From: G965222335 sp965222335
Lineage (GTDB): Bacteria; Pseudomonadota; Gammaproteobacteria; Pseudomonadales; Halieaceae
Direction of reading: 5' to 3'
DNA: 64,000 nt
Assembly: GCA_965222335.1 (NCBI GenBank)
Contig: OZ244944.1
Span: 1,054,001-1,118,000, forward strand
In this document: in pieces, positions 1-8,334 of the stretch
Position numbering within the stretch: the first letter of the stretch is position 1
Layout of the letters: the number at the start of each line of letters is the position of its first letter
Notes under the pieces: model-generated
Told to the model about the DNA's origin: nothing
Databases searched by the model: none
The model's input: the letters and a program-made list of their open reading frames with translations, nothing else
Program-made: the position numbers and the translations under genes

Positions 1-138
1 GCGGAGGACTCCCCCACGACCTACGAGCTGAACCAGGCGCTCAAGGAGCTGGCCCAGGCGGGCCGGGCACTGCGACAGCTGGCGAGATCCCTGGAACAGC
101 AACCGGAAGCCCTCCTGCGGGGCAGGAGCGAAGAATGA
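1..138 (+). CDS. pqiB: C-terminal end of a PqiB/MCE-family protein (partial)
   Basis: The window opens inside a gene; 45 codons remain before TGA at 136-138. The visible tail is a helical stretch with ELNQALKELAQAGRALRQL followed by ARSLEQQPEALLRG. This is the usual C-terminus of PqiB/MlaD-type MCE proteins, inner-membrane-anchored periplasmic proteins that form lipid-transport tubes between the membranes. The stop overlaps the next start as ATGA, so the downstream PqiC-like lipoprotein is translationally coupled, as in pqiABC operons. The assignment rests on this tail and on the neighbour; the MCE domains lie outside the window. Confidence 0.7.
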   Translation, partial: AEDSPTTYELNQALKELAQAGRALRQLARSLEQQPEALLRGRSEE

Positions 139-722
139 GAATACGCGCGACAGGCAGAGTGAGCCTGCTGGTACTGGTGCTGGGCCTCGGTGCCTGCGGC
201 ACCACCCCCCAGAGCAACTACTATCGACTCAGCAGCGATGCGGCGCCGGGCCGGGGGGACAGCCCCTCCCTGGGAATCGGGCCGATCGAGATTCCCGAGT
301 ACCTCAATCGCAATACGCTGATTTACCAGACCGGGGCCAACCAGCTGCGCGTGGCCAACTTCGAGCGCTGGGCGGAACCGCTGCAGCAGGGCCTGAACCG
401 GGTCCTGACCCTCAACCTCTCGGGCCGCCTGGACACCCAGAATGTGCGTCCCTTCCCCTGGCCCACCAGTGACCGGCCGGAGCTGGCAGTGCAGGTCTGG
501 GTGCTGGCGCTGGATGCCAGCGAGGATAGTGTGACCCTGGTGGCAGAGTGGCGGCTGTGGCAACCCACCACCGGTGGCGAGCTGACCCGGCGCATTTCCC
601 GCATCAGTGAACCGGTCACCGCAGCCAGCGGCATTGAGGCGAGTGCGGGCTTCAGCCTTCTGCTGGCCCGGCTCAGCGACGAGATTGTCGCCGCCGCCCG
701 GGCCACCCTGCCCGCGAATTAG
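135..722 (+). CDS. pqiC: PqiC/YmbA-type ABC-transport auxiliary lipoprotein
   Basis: 195 aa. An N-terminal hydrophobic segment (about residues 9-20) ends in the lipobox LGAC, with Cys21 as the lipidation site. After it comes NYYRLSS, the start typical of the ABC_trans_aux (DUF330) family. In E. coli PqiC is an outer-membrane lipoprotein that binds the end of the PqiB tube and takes part in envelope lipid transport. It overlaps the upstream PqiB-like gene by 4 bases (ATGA), so the two are made together. The conserved middle (GIGPIEIPEYLNR, then FERWAEPL) fits the family, and the length is normal. Family is clear; assignment to pqi rather than another MCE system rests on the neighbour. Confidence 0.82.
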   Translation: MRIRATGRVSLLVLVLGLGACGTTPQSNYYRLSSDAAPGRGDSPSLGIGPIEIPEYLNRNTLIYQTGANQLRVANFERWAEPLQQGLNRVLTLNLSGRLDTQNVRPFPWPTSDRPELAVQVWVLALDASEDSVTLVAEWRLWQPTTGGELTRRISRISEPVTAASGIEASAGFSLLLARLSDEIVAAARATLPAN

Positions 723-728
723 GGCGAA

Positions 729-1493
729 CTAGAACTGGTCGCTGCGCAGCATCGCGTCGGAGCCCCCGTCTACGAAAAATACTGAACCGCAGACGTTATC
801 CGCTTCATCGCTCAGCATAAAGCGCATGACGTTCGCAATCTGCGTCGGCTCGGCGGTGCCGCCCCAGGGTACGCTGGCCTCGAAGTCCCGCATGGTCTGA
901 CCCATGGCCTCGTCGGCAAACACCTGCTCGGTCAGGGGGGTCCGGGTGATCCCGGGGGCAACCGCATTGATCCGCACCCCGGCCTTCGCCATGGGCACGA
1001 CATGGCGCCGCATCCACACGGTGAGGGCACATTTGGAGCCGGCGTAGGCCACATGGCCGTCCCGCCCCTCCAGCTCCGCGGCGGCGGCGGCCTCGTCGCC
1101 CGCCAGACAGGCGGCCACGTAGGGGTCGTCCACCGGCATCATCGGCGCGGAGTTGGAAGCGACCAGCAGCACCGTGCCGCGGCGCTTTGCCACCAGATCC
1201 TGCAGCCCCTCGACCACGGCAACGGCGGCAAAATAGTTGACCCCGCTGATGAGCGACAGCGGCCGCGCCACCGGTGGCAGGCCGGCACAGACGATCAGCC
1301 CGTCAAGGCCATCGGGCGCCAGCTCGCGGACACCGGCAATGCCCTGTTCGCGCCCCGCCGGGGTGGAGAGGTCGGCGATGACATCGCCGGCCTTGATATC
1401 GATAGAAATCACCCGGTGCCCACGTTCGGTGAGTTGCTCCCGCAACGCGGCGCCGATGCCGGTGGCGCCACCGGTCATTGCATAATCCGCCAT
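729..1493 (-). CDS. SDR oxidoreductase, 3-alpha-hydroxysteroid dehydrogenase/carbonyl reductase-like
   Basis: 254 aa from ATG at 1493, chosen because GGGAGCAGG sits just upstream. A longer open frame to 1700 runs into tandem repeats and is not believable. The protein has the NAD(P) motif GGATGIG near residue 7, IDIKAGDVIADLS typical of the HsdA-like subgroup, the N-C-A-G-equivalent VCAG, the catalytic YxxxK in YAGSK, and a C-terminus (GGSDAMLRSDQF) that closely resembles Comamonas 3-alpha-HSD/carbonyl reductase and coniferyl-alcohol dehydrogenases. It probably interconverts a hydroxyl and keto group on a cyclic or steroid-like substrate in the cytoplasm. It lies downstream of a TonB receptor on the same strand, separated by a repeat array. 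Fold and chemistry are sure; the substrate is not. Confidence 0.85.
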   Translation of the reverse strand: MADYAMTGGATGIGAALREQLTERGHRVISIDIKAGDVIADLSTPAGREQGIAGVRELAPDGLDGLIVCAGLPPVARPLSLISGVNYFAAVAVVEGLQDLVAKRRGTVLLVASNSAPMMPVDDPYVAACLAGDEAAAAAELEGRDGHVAYAGSKCALTVWMRRHVVPMAKAGVRINAVAPGITRTPLTEQVFADEAMGQTMRDFEASVPWGGTAEPTQIANVMRFMLSDEADNVCGSVFFVDGGSDAMLRSDQF

Positions 1494-1619
1494 ATCCTGC
1501 TCCCGCTTGTTTGCAAGCCGGGGATTGTGGCCCAGTTTCAGGCTCGGATAAACGCCAATTCGCCGGGCCACCGGGGGGAGTTCCCGGCGGCTCAAGAGTC
1601 TGTACCGTGGGGCTGGCTG

Positions 1620-1743
1620 CGCGGCCCGACCTGGGCGGCCCCACCTGCGCGGCCCGACCTGGGCGGCCCCACCTGCGCGGCCCGACCTGGGCGGCCCCAC
1701 CTGCGCGGCCCGACCTAGGCGGCCCCACCTGCGCGGCCCGACT
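1620..1743. repeat. 28-bp tandem array (two similar 14-bp halves), about 4.4 copies
   Basis: Four 28-bp units (1620-1647, 1648-1675, 1676-1703, 1704-1731) and a partial fifth. Each unit is made of two related 14-mers, CGCGGCCCGACCTG and GGCGGCCCCACCTG. Only one base differs among the full units (CCTA for CCTG in unit 4). The array fills the gap between the TonB receptor and the SDR, and its last partial copy runs into the receptor stop codon (1742-1744). Near-identity suggests recent expansion by slippage. There are no spacers, so it is not a CRISPR. Confidence 0.95.
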
Positions 1744-4255
1744 AAAAGTTGTAGCGGACTTCCATGCCGTACATGCGCGGCTCGTCGCGGCGGGTCCAGG
1801 AGGGCGAGCCATCGGAGAAGTCCGAGGCGAGTTCGCCGCCCAGGCCACCCGGGTCGCCGACTTCCGGCTCCCAGTCGGTGGCATTGGTGACAAAGGCCGC
1901 CAGTTCCCAGCTGCGCGCCGGACTGTAGTAGGTCACGCGGGCATTGAGCTGTTCGCGGTCGTCGCTGTCGGGGCAGCTGTCGAAGGGCGGAGCCTCCAGA
2001 TTACCGGTGGCGGAGTCGTCGGAAATAACCAGGGCACCATCGATCTCGGTGAAGGTGTACACATCCGAGGGCAGGCCCTCGTCGCGGTTATTGACCACGT
2101 AGACACAGCTGTTGCGCTCACTGCCCTCGGTGTAATTGTAGGCCGCGGAAAAGGTGACCTCGGCGCCACTATCCAGGTTCAGCGAGTAGGTGCCGCCGAC
2201 GCTGAAGTTCAAATCCGGTGATTCGGCGAAGGTCTCGCCGGCACGGTCGATGACCTCGCAGGCGCCATCCACCACCCGGCGCTCGTCGCGGCGCGCGTAC
2301 TCCGCATCGAGAATCCCGGTATTGAAGAACAGCTCCAGCGACGGAATCGGTAGCCAGTTCAGGCTGAGCTCAAAGCCGTCGCCCTCGACATCCGAGGTCT
2401 CGAACAGATAGGCGCCGGTGCTGGCGTTGGGCAGGCACTCGGCCTGGATAAACTCCAGCTGCTGCAGGTTATCGTACTCGTAACTGAACAGGGCCGCGTT
2501 TACCCGCAGGCGGTTATCCAGCCAGGTGGATTTGAGTCCCAGCTCGTAGTTGGTGACCTCCTCGGGGTCGAAGGCGGGCGCCAGGATTTCACCGGCACTG
2601 TTGAAGCCTCCCGCCTTGTAACCCTCGGAATAGGAAGCGTACAGCAGGACGTCGTCCGTCACCCGCCAGTCCAGGACCAGCCGCGGGGTGATCTCGGACC
2701 AGGACTCCTCCGACTCCAGGAAGTCGAGCTCACCGTTGGGGTCGTAATTACCCGCGGCATCCACGCGGGTTTCGGTGGTGAAGCCAAACGCCAGGGCGTA
2801 CTCGTTGAACTCGACGTAGCGGCCGAATTGCTTTTCATCTTCGGTGTAGCGCAGGCCCGCACTGAGGGAGAGGTTGTCGAGAATGTCGTAGGTCACATCG
2901 GCAAAGGCGGCGTAGGACTTGTACTTGCCGTCGATGAATATGTTCTCGCTGAAATCCACCCCGGAGTTCAGCGCCTCGACCCCACTGGTAAAAGCACGGC
3001 GGTCATAGGGGTCGGGAATTGCGGAGAAAGCGATATCCAGCGGCTGCCCGGGTGTCAGCACCGAATAGGGGACGCCGATTTCCCGCTCCGCGATCAGCTT
3101 GTCCAGGGACTCGGGGCTCAGGGTAATGCCGCTCTGCTGCTTGGCGTGCTCGTAGTGGTAGTTCACACCGGTGGTCCAGCGCAGGCGCTCACCGTATTCC
3201 CCGTCCAGGCGAAACTCCTGGCCAAACTGTTTGTTGTCTTCATCGTTCAGGTCATTGAAACGATAGAGCAGTTCCGCGGACCCGTCCTTTTCCTCCGGGT
3301 TGCGGGTGTTGTAGCTGCGCCAGGAGGTGATCGACGTGAGGGTCGCCGCCGACAGGTCGTAGGTGACATGCAGCGAACTGCCAAAGAGGTAGCGTTTTTC
3401 CTCCAGGCGGTCGTCGCTCTCCACCTTGTCGAAGCCCGGGCCGTTGTCGCGCGGGCCGAACACGGCACTCGAGGCCGGACGCGAGTCCTGGTCGACCTCG
3501 TCGTACTCCAGGCGCAGGATCATATCCAGGCGGTCGGTGGGCAGCCAGCGCAGCTGGGCATTGATCGAGTGGTTGTTTTCCCGCGCCAGGTCCTCGCCGT
3601 TGAACAGGTTGTCGACCCAGCCCTCGCGCTCGTTCCACAGGATACCGGCGCGAAAATACAGGTCATCGGCGAGCGGTAAATTGACAATACCCTCGAGCTG
3701 GCGCCGGTCGTAATTGCCCAAAGTCCCCCGCACCCAGCCGGCGGTCTCGTTCTCCGGCTTGTTGGTGACGTACTGGATCGCACCCGCGGCAGCGTTGCGA
3801 CCGAACAGGGTACCCTGGGGACCGTTAAGAATCTCCACCCGGGCAATATCGTTGAAGGCAACCTTGGAACCGCCCGAGCGCCCGATATAGACACCGTCGA
3901 GGTAGACGCCCACGGCCGGGTCCGCGCCAATGCCGAAATCATCCGTACCAATACCGCGAATGCGATAGCGGGGCTGGTTGGTGCCCTTGCCGATATCCAC
4001 GTTGGCGGTAAAGGTGCCGAGGTCGCCGATATCATCGGCAGCGAGGTTATCGATCTGTTCGGCGCTGAAGGCTTCCACCGCAATGGGCACGTCCTGCAGC
4101 CCCTGCTCGCGCTTCTGCGCTGTCACGATCACCTCCTCCAACCCCTGCGCCAGGGCGGTGGCCGGCATGCCCGCCACACCCATCATACCCGTTACCAGCA
4201 GCCCGGATGACCACCGGTTAAGTTGCGTGTTCTTCCCCACGGTGCAAGCCCTCAT
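1742..4255 (-). CDS. TonB-dependent outer-membrane receptor
   Basis: 837 aa. A signal peptide (hydrophobic residues about 18-35, cleavage near ATALAQ) is followed by a TonB-box-like EEVIVTAQKREQ, then LQDVPIAVEAFSAEQI, the usual plug start of catabolic TonB receptors in sphingomonads and OMG bacteria. The plug has RYRIRGIGTDDFG and VEILNGPQGTLFGRNA, the barrel has ASYSEGYKAGGFN, and the protein ends in aromatic F (YNF), as outer-membrane barrels do. It imports a large or scarce substrate with TonB/ExbBD energy. A GTG at 4240 has a GAGGG about 8 bases upstream and is a credible alternative start; the ATG at 4255 has no clear ribosome site. A TetR gene lies just upstream on the same strand and may regulate it. 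The substrate cannot be read from sequence. Confidence 0.92.
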   Translation of the reverse strand: MRACTVGKNTQLNRWSSGLLVTGMMGVAGMPATALAQGLEEVIVTAQKREQGLQDVPIAVEAFSAEQIDNLAADDIGDLGTFTANVDIGKGTNQPRYRIRGIGTDDFGIGADPAVGVYLDGVYIGRSGGSKVAFNDIARVEILNGPQGTLFGRNAAAGAIQYVTNKPENETAGWVRGTLGNYDRRQLEGIVNLPLADDLYFRAGILWNEREGWVDNLFNGEDLARENNHSINAQLRWLPTDRLDMILRLEYDEVDQDSRPASSAVFGPRDNGPGFDKVESDDRLEEKRYLFGSSLHVTYDLSAATLTSITSWRSYNTRNPEEKDGSAELLYRFNDLNDEDNKQFGQEFRLDGEYGERLRWTTGVNYHYEHAKQQSGITLSPESLDKLIAEREIGVPYSVLTPGQPLDIAFSAIPDPYDRRAFTSGVEALNSGVDFSENIFIDGKYKSYAAFADVTYDILDNLSLSAGLRYTEDEKQFGRYVEFNEYALAFGFTTETRVDAAGNYDPNGELDFLESEESWSEITPRLVLDWRVTDDVLLYASYSEGYKAGGFNSAGEILAPAFDPEEVTNYELGLKSTWLDNRLRVNAALFSYEYDNLQQLEFIQAECLPNASTGAYLFETSDVEGDGFELSLNWLPIPSLELFFNTGILDAEYARRDERRVVDGACEVIDRAGETFAESPDLNFSVGGTYSLNLDSGAEVTFSAAYNYTEGSERNSCVYVVNNRDEGLPSDVYTFTEIDGALVISDDSATGNLEAPPFDSCPDSDDREQLNARVTYYSPARSWELAAFVTNATDWEPEVGDPGGLGGELASDFSDGSPSWTRRDEPRMYGMEVRYNF

Positions 4256-4348
4256 TTTTGTTGTTTGTTGTCACGCTGTTTTGACGCACCGGCCGGAGCT
4301 GCCGCGCTCGCGTTTGTCGCAAATCCTACAATGTAAACCCGTGGCTCG

Positions 4349-4993
4349 CTACTCCGGGGCGGGCGCAGGGCCGGGCCCGCGCAGCATATGCGCTACGTGG
4401 CGCGCGACAATCCCGTGCACCCGCTCTTCTGAAAGCCCAGCAAAGGCCGCATCGGATTCCAGGTGATAGATAACGCCGAGGGTGATCTGCGCGTCCGCCG
4501 CCGGCTCATCGCTGCCGACCAGCTGCAGCAGTTCCTCGATGTCGGCAGCAAAGCGCCGCTCCTGCGCGGTACTCAGGGCGAGCAGGCTGGCGTCGCGACG
4601 GGCCTCGTGGCGAAACGCCAGTTCGATCGCACGATCGTCACGGGCGCCCGCCTGACTGAGCACATAATCGGCCAGGGCGGCGGCCAGCACCTCACCCAGC
4701 TCTTGCCGGTCCCTGCCCTGGCGCCTGACCAGCGCGACGATTTCGTCCCGGAACCCGCCAACGATGGCACCGCGCTCGCCGGAGAAGCTGATGAAAGCCT
4801 CCCGCAGCAGCTCCCCGATATCGCTGAAATAGTAGGTGGTGGCGGACACCGGTACCCCGGCCTCCGCGGCCACCGCGCGGTGGCGCACCGCACGCACCCC
4901 ATCGCGGGCGATCAGGCGCAGGGTCGCATCGATAATTGCCTGGCGGCGGCGACGTCCGTCCGGACGCCGCACCGGTGTCGTACCCGCGCTCAT
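4349..4993 (-). CDS. TetR/AcrR-family transcriptional regulator
   Basis: 214 aa. The N-terminal three-helix DNA-binding domain (about residues 15-62) shows the family pattern RRQAIIDATLRLIARDG, AVAAEAGVPVSATTYYF and LLREAF. The C-terminal part is a variable all-helical ligand and dimer domain with no family I can name. Its ATG overlaps the stop of the upstream YedK-like gene as ATGA, so both are translated from one message. The TonB receptor starts 93 bases downstream on the same strand, which makes it the likeliest target, along with the divergent catabolic genes. The ligand is unknown. Confidence 0.9.
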   Translation of the reverse strand: MSAGTTPVRRPDGRRRRQAIIDATLRLIARDGVRAVRHRAVAAEAGVPVSATTYYFSDIGELLREAFISFSGERGAIVGGFRDEIVALVRRQGRDRQELGEVLAAALADYVLSQAGARDDRAIELAFRHEARRDASLLALSTAQERRFAADIEELLQLVGSDEPAADAQITLGVIYHLESDAAFAGLSEERVHGIVARHVAHMLRGPGPAPAPE

Positions 4994-5667
4994 CCGGTCA
5001 GCTCCACCGCTTCGCCTTCGGCGCTGAGCAGATTTGCCGACTTGTCGCTGGAACGATTCACCGCGCTCGACAGGGGCAGCAGACGCAGGGGCACCTTGAG
5101 TCCGGGTCGGAACAGGGAATCCTCCGGTGCGATCGCGTTGTCATTGTCGAGCCAGCGTTCGCGCTCACCGGGCGTCAGGATCAGCGGCATGCGGTGGTGC
5201 CAGGGGAGGAATTCAGGTGCTGCGCCCACAGTCACCACGCTACAGCTCAGCAGTTCGCGGTCCTCACCCCGCCAGACATCCCACAGGGCGGCCACCGCCA
5301 GGGCGGCATCGGCCTGCTCGATTAACCAGGGCTGCTTCTTGCCCGCGACTGTCTGCCATTCGATGAAACTCGACATCGGCACGATACCCCGCTGGCGCTG
5401 GAAGGGACCACGGTAGGCCCGGCTCTGGGCCAGGGTTTCGGCGCGCGCGTTGAACATGGCGTACTTCTGCTCCACCCGCGGCGCCCAGGCGGGCGTCAGC
5501 CACCAGCGAGCCCAGTCCAGGCTGCTGTCGAGCCCCTGCCGGCGGAGCAGCGGCACCTCGTCCGTCGGCGCGAGGTTAACCCGATCCGGCAGGCGCAGGT
5601 CGATACCCAGATCGCGCAGCAGGGCCTGCAGGCCAGGGCTGTCGATAACATTAAAGCGTCCACACAT
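4990..5667 (-). CDS. SOS-response-associated peptidase family protein (YedK/HMCES)
   Basis: 225 aa from ATG at 5667, which gives the obligatory MCGRF start: Cys2 becomes the N-terminal nucleophile after Met removal and forms a thiazolidine link to abasic sites in single-stranded DNA. Other family marks are NARAET, GIVPMSSFIEW (active-site Glu near 105) and WHHRMPLIL (active-site His near 160). The protein shields abasic sites during replication. The annotated open frame extends 44 codons upstream, but that part is not needed and lacks similarity. It overlaps the TetR gene by 4 bases. All key residues are present and the length is normal. Confidence 0.92.
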   Translation of the reverse strand: MCGRFNVIDSPGLQALLRDLGIDLRLPDRVNLAPTDEVPLLRRQGLDSSLDWARWWLTPAWAPRVEQKYAMFNARAETLAQSRAYRGPFQRQRGIVPMSSFIEWQTVAGKKQPWLIEQADAALAVAALWDVWRGEDRELLSCSVVTVGAAPEFLPWHHRMPLILTPGERERWLDNDNAIAPEDSLFRPGLKVPLRLLPLSSAVNRSSDKSANLLSAEGEAVELTG

Positions 5668-5810
5668 GCCGCTACTTTGCCCCCGGCCCGCAAATGGCGC
5701 AACTGAAGTCTGTTTTAATAAACCCGCGACAGGGCCCCCTGCGGGTGTGCCTTGCTGCGCCCGCGCCGCCGGTAGTAGTCTGGAGCGCTCACACGCCACG
5801 GGCAGTAACT

Positions 5811-6245
5811 ATGAGCGACAAACCCCGCGTACCCGCCATCGATGGCTGGCACACCATGGACGACGAGCCCCACCTGATCGGCTCGCGCTGCGATGCCTGC
5901 GGTACCTACTTTTTCCCCAAGCAGGACCACTACTGTCGCAACCCTGATTGCGACAGCACCGACTTCAGCGAGGTGGAACTGAGCCGCACCGGCACGGTGT
6001 GGAGCTACACCAATGCCTGTTACCAGCCCCCCTCCCCCTTTGTCGCGCCGGATCCCTTCGAGCCCTACACCATCGCTGCCGTGCAGCTGGAGAAGGAGCA
6101 GATGGTCGTGCTCGGCCAGGTCGTGAGCGGGGTGGAGGTCGCCGACCTGGCAGTGGGAACACCGGTGGAACTGGCGCTGGAAACGCTGCACGAGACAGAC
6201 GACGAGATCAAGGTCACCTGGAAATGGAAACCCGTCGCTGCCTGA
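5811..6245 (+). CDS. DUF35 Zn-ribbon/OB-fold protein, thiolase partner
   Basis: 144 aa from ATG at 5811. A rubredoxin-like zinc ribbon uses Cys27, Cys30, Cys42 and Cys47 (CDAC, then YCRNPDC), followed by an OB-fold with TGTVWSYTNACYQPP and PFEPYTIAAVQLE. DUF35 proteins bind SCP-x-type thiolases or aldolases and help place the acyl-CoA; examples are the Ltp2 partner in steroid side-chain cleavage and PhlB in acetylphloroglucinol synthesis. The SCP-x-type thiolase gene follows 24 bases downstream, so the two very likely form one complex. A longer in-frame extension to 5694 has no support. Confidence 0.9.
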   Translation: MSDKPRVPAIDGWHTMDDEPHLIGSRCDACGTYFFPKQDHYCRNPDCDSTDFSEVELSRTGTVWSYTNACYQPPSPFVAPDPFEPYTIAAVQLEKEQMVVLGQVVSGVEVADLAVGTPVELALETLHETDDEIKVTWKWKPVAA

Positions 6246-6269
6246 AGCCGGGAATAGGGAGAACACCGA

Positions 6270-7457
6270 ATGTCCAATGAAGTCGCAATTCTCGGCGCCG
6301 GGATGCACCCCTGGGGCAAATGGGGCCACAATTTTGTCCAGTACGGCGTCGCCGCAGCCCGGGAGGCCCTGGCCGACGCCGGTATTCCCTGGCGGGATGT
6401 GCGCTTTGTCTCCGGCGGCGCCACGGTGCGCTGCGGCTATCCGGGCTACGTCGCCGGCGCCACTTTCGCCCAGGCACTGGGCTGGCAGGGGGCCGAGGTG
6501 AACACCTCCTACGCCGCCTGTGCCTCGGGCTCCCAGGCCCTGGCCGCGGCGCGCAATAAAATTCTCGCCGGGGAATGTGAAGTGGCCCTGGTCGTGGGTG
6601 CCGACACCACGCCCAAGGGCTTCCTGGCGCCGGCCGGGGGCTACCGGCCGGAGGACCCGGACTGGGTGCGCTTCTACCTGGGCATCACCAATCCCACCTA
6701 TTTCGCACTCTACGCCCGGCGGCGCATGGATCTCTACGGCGATACCCCGCAGGACTTCGCCCGGGTCAAGGTCAAGAATGCCCTGGCCGGGAGCAAGAAC
6801 CCGCGCGCGCGCTACCGCAAGTGCTTTACCGAGGAAGACGTTGCCGCTTCAGCCATGGTGGCTGACCCCCTGCGCCTGATGGATATTTGTGCCACCAGTG
6901 ACGGTGGCGCAGCCCTGATCGTCTCCAGCCTCGATTACGCGCGGCGCCACGGCAAGGGCGATGCGCCCCGGGTGGCGGCGATTTCCACTACCACGCCGAG
7001 CTTCGCCAGTGGCGTGGTGGAAATGCCCGATATCGCCACCGACTCTGCCGCCGCGGCGGGCATTGACGCCCACAGCTTCCGCGCCTCGTTACCGCTCAAG
7101 GCCTACGAGGAGGCGGGCCTCGGCCCGGAGGACGTCAGCCTGGCCGAGGTCTACGACCTGTCCACGGCGCTGGAACTGGACTGGATCGAAGATCTGCAGC
7201 TGGCCCCCCGGGGAGAAGCGGCGCAGCTCCTGCGCCAAGGTGATACCGCCATCGGCGGGCGCATTCCGGTCAACGCCTCGGGGGGGCTCGCCTGCTTCGG
7301 TGAGGCAGTGCCCGCCCAGGCCCTCGCCCAGGTCTGCGAACTTACCTGGCAATTGCGCGGCCAGGCCGGGGATCGCCAGGTCAAGGGTGCCAGGGTCGGG
7401 ATCACCGCCAACCAGGGCCTGTTCGGTCACGGCAGCTCGGTGATCATCAAGAACTGA
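6270..7457 (+). CDS. SCP-x-type thiolase / lipid-transfer-protein-like acyl-CoA enzyme
   Basis: 395 aa, thiolase fold of the SCP-x/Ltp branch. The N-terminal half holds the nucleophile region SYAACASGSQALAAA with Cys84. The C-terminal half has PVNASGGLACFGEAVP (about residues 334-347) where canonical thiolases have GG-x3-GHP: the catalytic His is replaced, with Glu at 345. The end LFGHGSSVIIKN is family-like. Together with the adjacent DUF35 gene this points to a thiolase or retro-aldol type C-C bond cleavage on an acyl-CoA (as in steroid side-chain degradation), rather than ordinary acetoacetyl-CoA thiolysis. The gene ends 10 bases from the convergent CoA-ester lyase. Substrate unknown. Confidence 0.87.
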   Translation: MSNEVAILGAGMHPWGKWGHNFVQYGVAAAREALADAGIPWRDVRFVSGGATVRCGYPGYVAGATFAQALGWQGAEVNTSYAACASGSQALAAARNKILAGECEVALVVGADTTPKGFLAPAGGYRPEDPDWVRFYLGITNPTYFALYARRRMDLYGDTPQDFARVKVKNALAGSKNPRARYRKCFTEEDVAASAMVADPLRLMDICATSDGGAALIVSSLDYARRHGKGDAPRVAAISTTTPSFASGVVEMPDIATDSAAAAGIDAHSFRASLPLKAYEEAGLGPEDVSLAEVYDLSTALELDWIEDLQLAPRGEAAQLLRQGDTAIGGRIPVNASGGLACFGEAVPAQALAQVCELTWQLRGQAGDRQVKGARVGITANQGLFGHGSSVIIKN

Positions 7458-7467
7458 ATCCGGGCGG

Positions 7468-8334
7468 CTACTCTGCCGCCAGTTCTGCAATCAGGCGCGC
7501 CGTTTCCAGGGTGCGCCGCGCCTCATCCACGTGCATGGTCTCCACCAGCTTGCCATCCAGCACGGCCAGCCCACGGCCCTCGTCCTCTGCCTCCTGCCAG
7601 GCCGCCAGTACCCGCCGGGCCCATTCCAGGGCCGCCTCGGAGGGACCGAAGACCGCATTGGCCGCGTCGATCTGCCGGGGATGGATCAGGGTCTTGCCGT
7701 CAAAGCCCAGGGCGCGTCCCTGCTCACAGATAGCGTGAAAGCCGGGCGCATCGTCCAGGTCCAGATGCACACCATCGAGGATCACGGTATCGAACCGGCG
7801 CGCCGCCAGCACGCAGTGACCGAGGGCGTACTGCAGCCCCAGGCGGTCCGCGCGCTGGGGCACCCGCAGGGTAGAGGCCAGGTCAGTGGTACCCATGACC
7901 AGGGCCGCCACCGCCGGGTGTGCGGCAATGGCCTCCGCCGCCTGCACCCCGGCCGGGGTCTCCAGCATTGCCCACAGGTGCAGGTCATCGCGCCCGGCGG
8001 CGAGCAGTTCGGCAGATACCGCATCCAGCTGCTGCGAGCTTTCAACCTTGGGCAGGCACAGGATCTGCAGCGGCGTCGCGGCCAGGGTATGCAGGTCGTC
8101 GCGACCCCAGGGAGTCGCCAGGGCGTTGCAGCGCGCCACCAGCAGGCGTTTGCCGTAACCGCCGGCACGAACCTGGGCGGCGACGGCTTCGCGCGCGCTG
8201 TCCTTGTTGTCGGGCGCCACCGCATCCTCAAGGTCGAAGATGATGGCGTCTGCGGGCAGGGACCGGGCCTTGTCCATGGCCCGCTGGTTGGAGCCGGGCA
8301 TGAACAGTACGGAACGCAGTGGACGTAAACTCAT
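7468..8334 (-). CDS. HpcH/HpaI aldolase / citrate-lyase-beta-like CoA-ester lyase
   Basis: 288 aa from ATG at 8334, which overlaps the upstream cytochrome stop as ATGA; the longer frame to 8631 lies inside the cytochrome gene and is rejected. Family signatures are LRSVLFMPGSNQRAM, the Mg-binding FDLEDAV at about residues 33-39, LPKVES, AMLETPAGV (metal Glu), MGTTDLA and GFDGKTLIHPRQI. Members cleave or form malyl-, citramalyl- or hydroxymethylglutaryl-type CoA esters in the cytoplasm. It is the last gene of a five-gene minus-strand operon with a MaoC hydratase, which fits the end steps of a CoA-bound degradation pathway. The exact ester is unknown. Confidence 0.88.
   Translation of the reverse strand: MSLRPLRSVLFMPGSNQRAMDKARSLPADAIIFDLEDAVAPDNKDSAREAVAAQVRAGGYGKRLLVARCNALATPWGRDDLHTLAATPLQILCLPKVESSQQLDAVSAELLAAGRDDLHLWAMLETPAGVQAAEAIAAHPAVAALVMGTTDLASTLRVPQRADRLGLQYALGHCVLAARRFDTVILDGVHLDLDDAPGFHAICEQGRALGFDGKTLIHPRQIDAANAVFGPSEAALEWARRVLAAWQEAEDEGRGLAVLDGKLVETMHVDEARRTLETARLIAELAAE

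Noticed and set aside
1620..1743. CRISPR-like spacing (28-bp unit)
   Set aside because: Units are directly adjacent with no spacers, and no cas genes are near.
1494..2221. Long open frames through the 28-bp array on both strands
   Set aside because: They exist because the GC-rich repeat has no stops in several frames; they overlap the SDR and receptor genes and have no family likeness.
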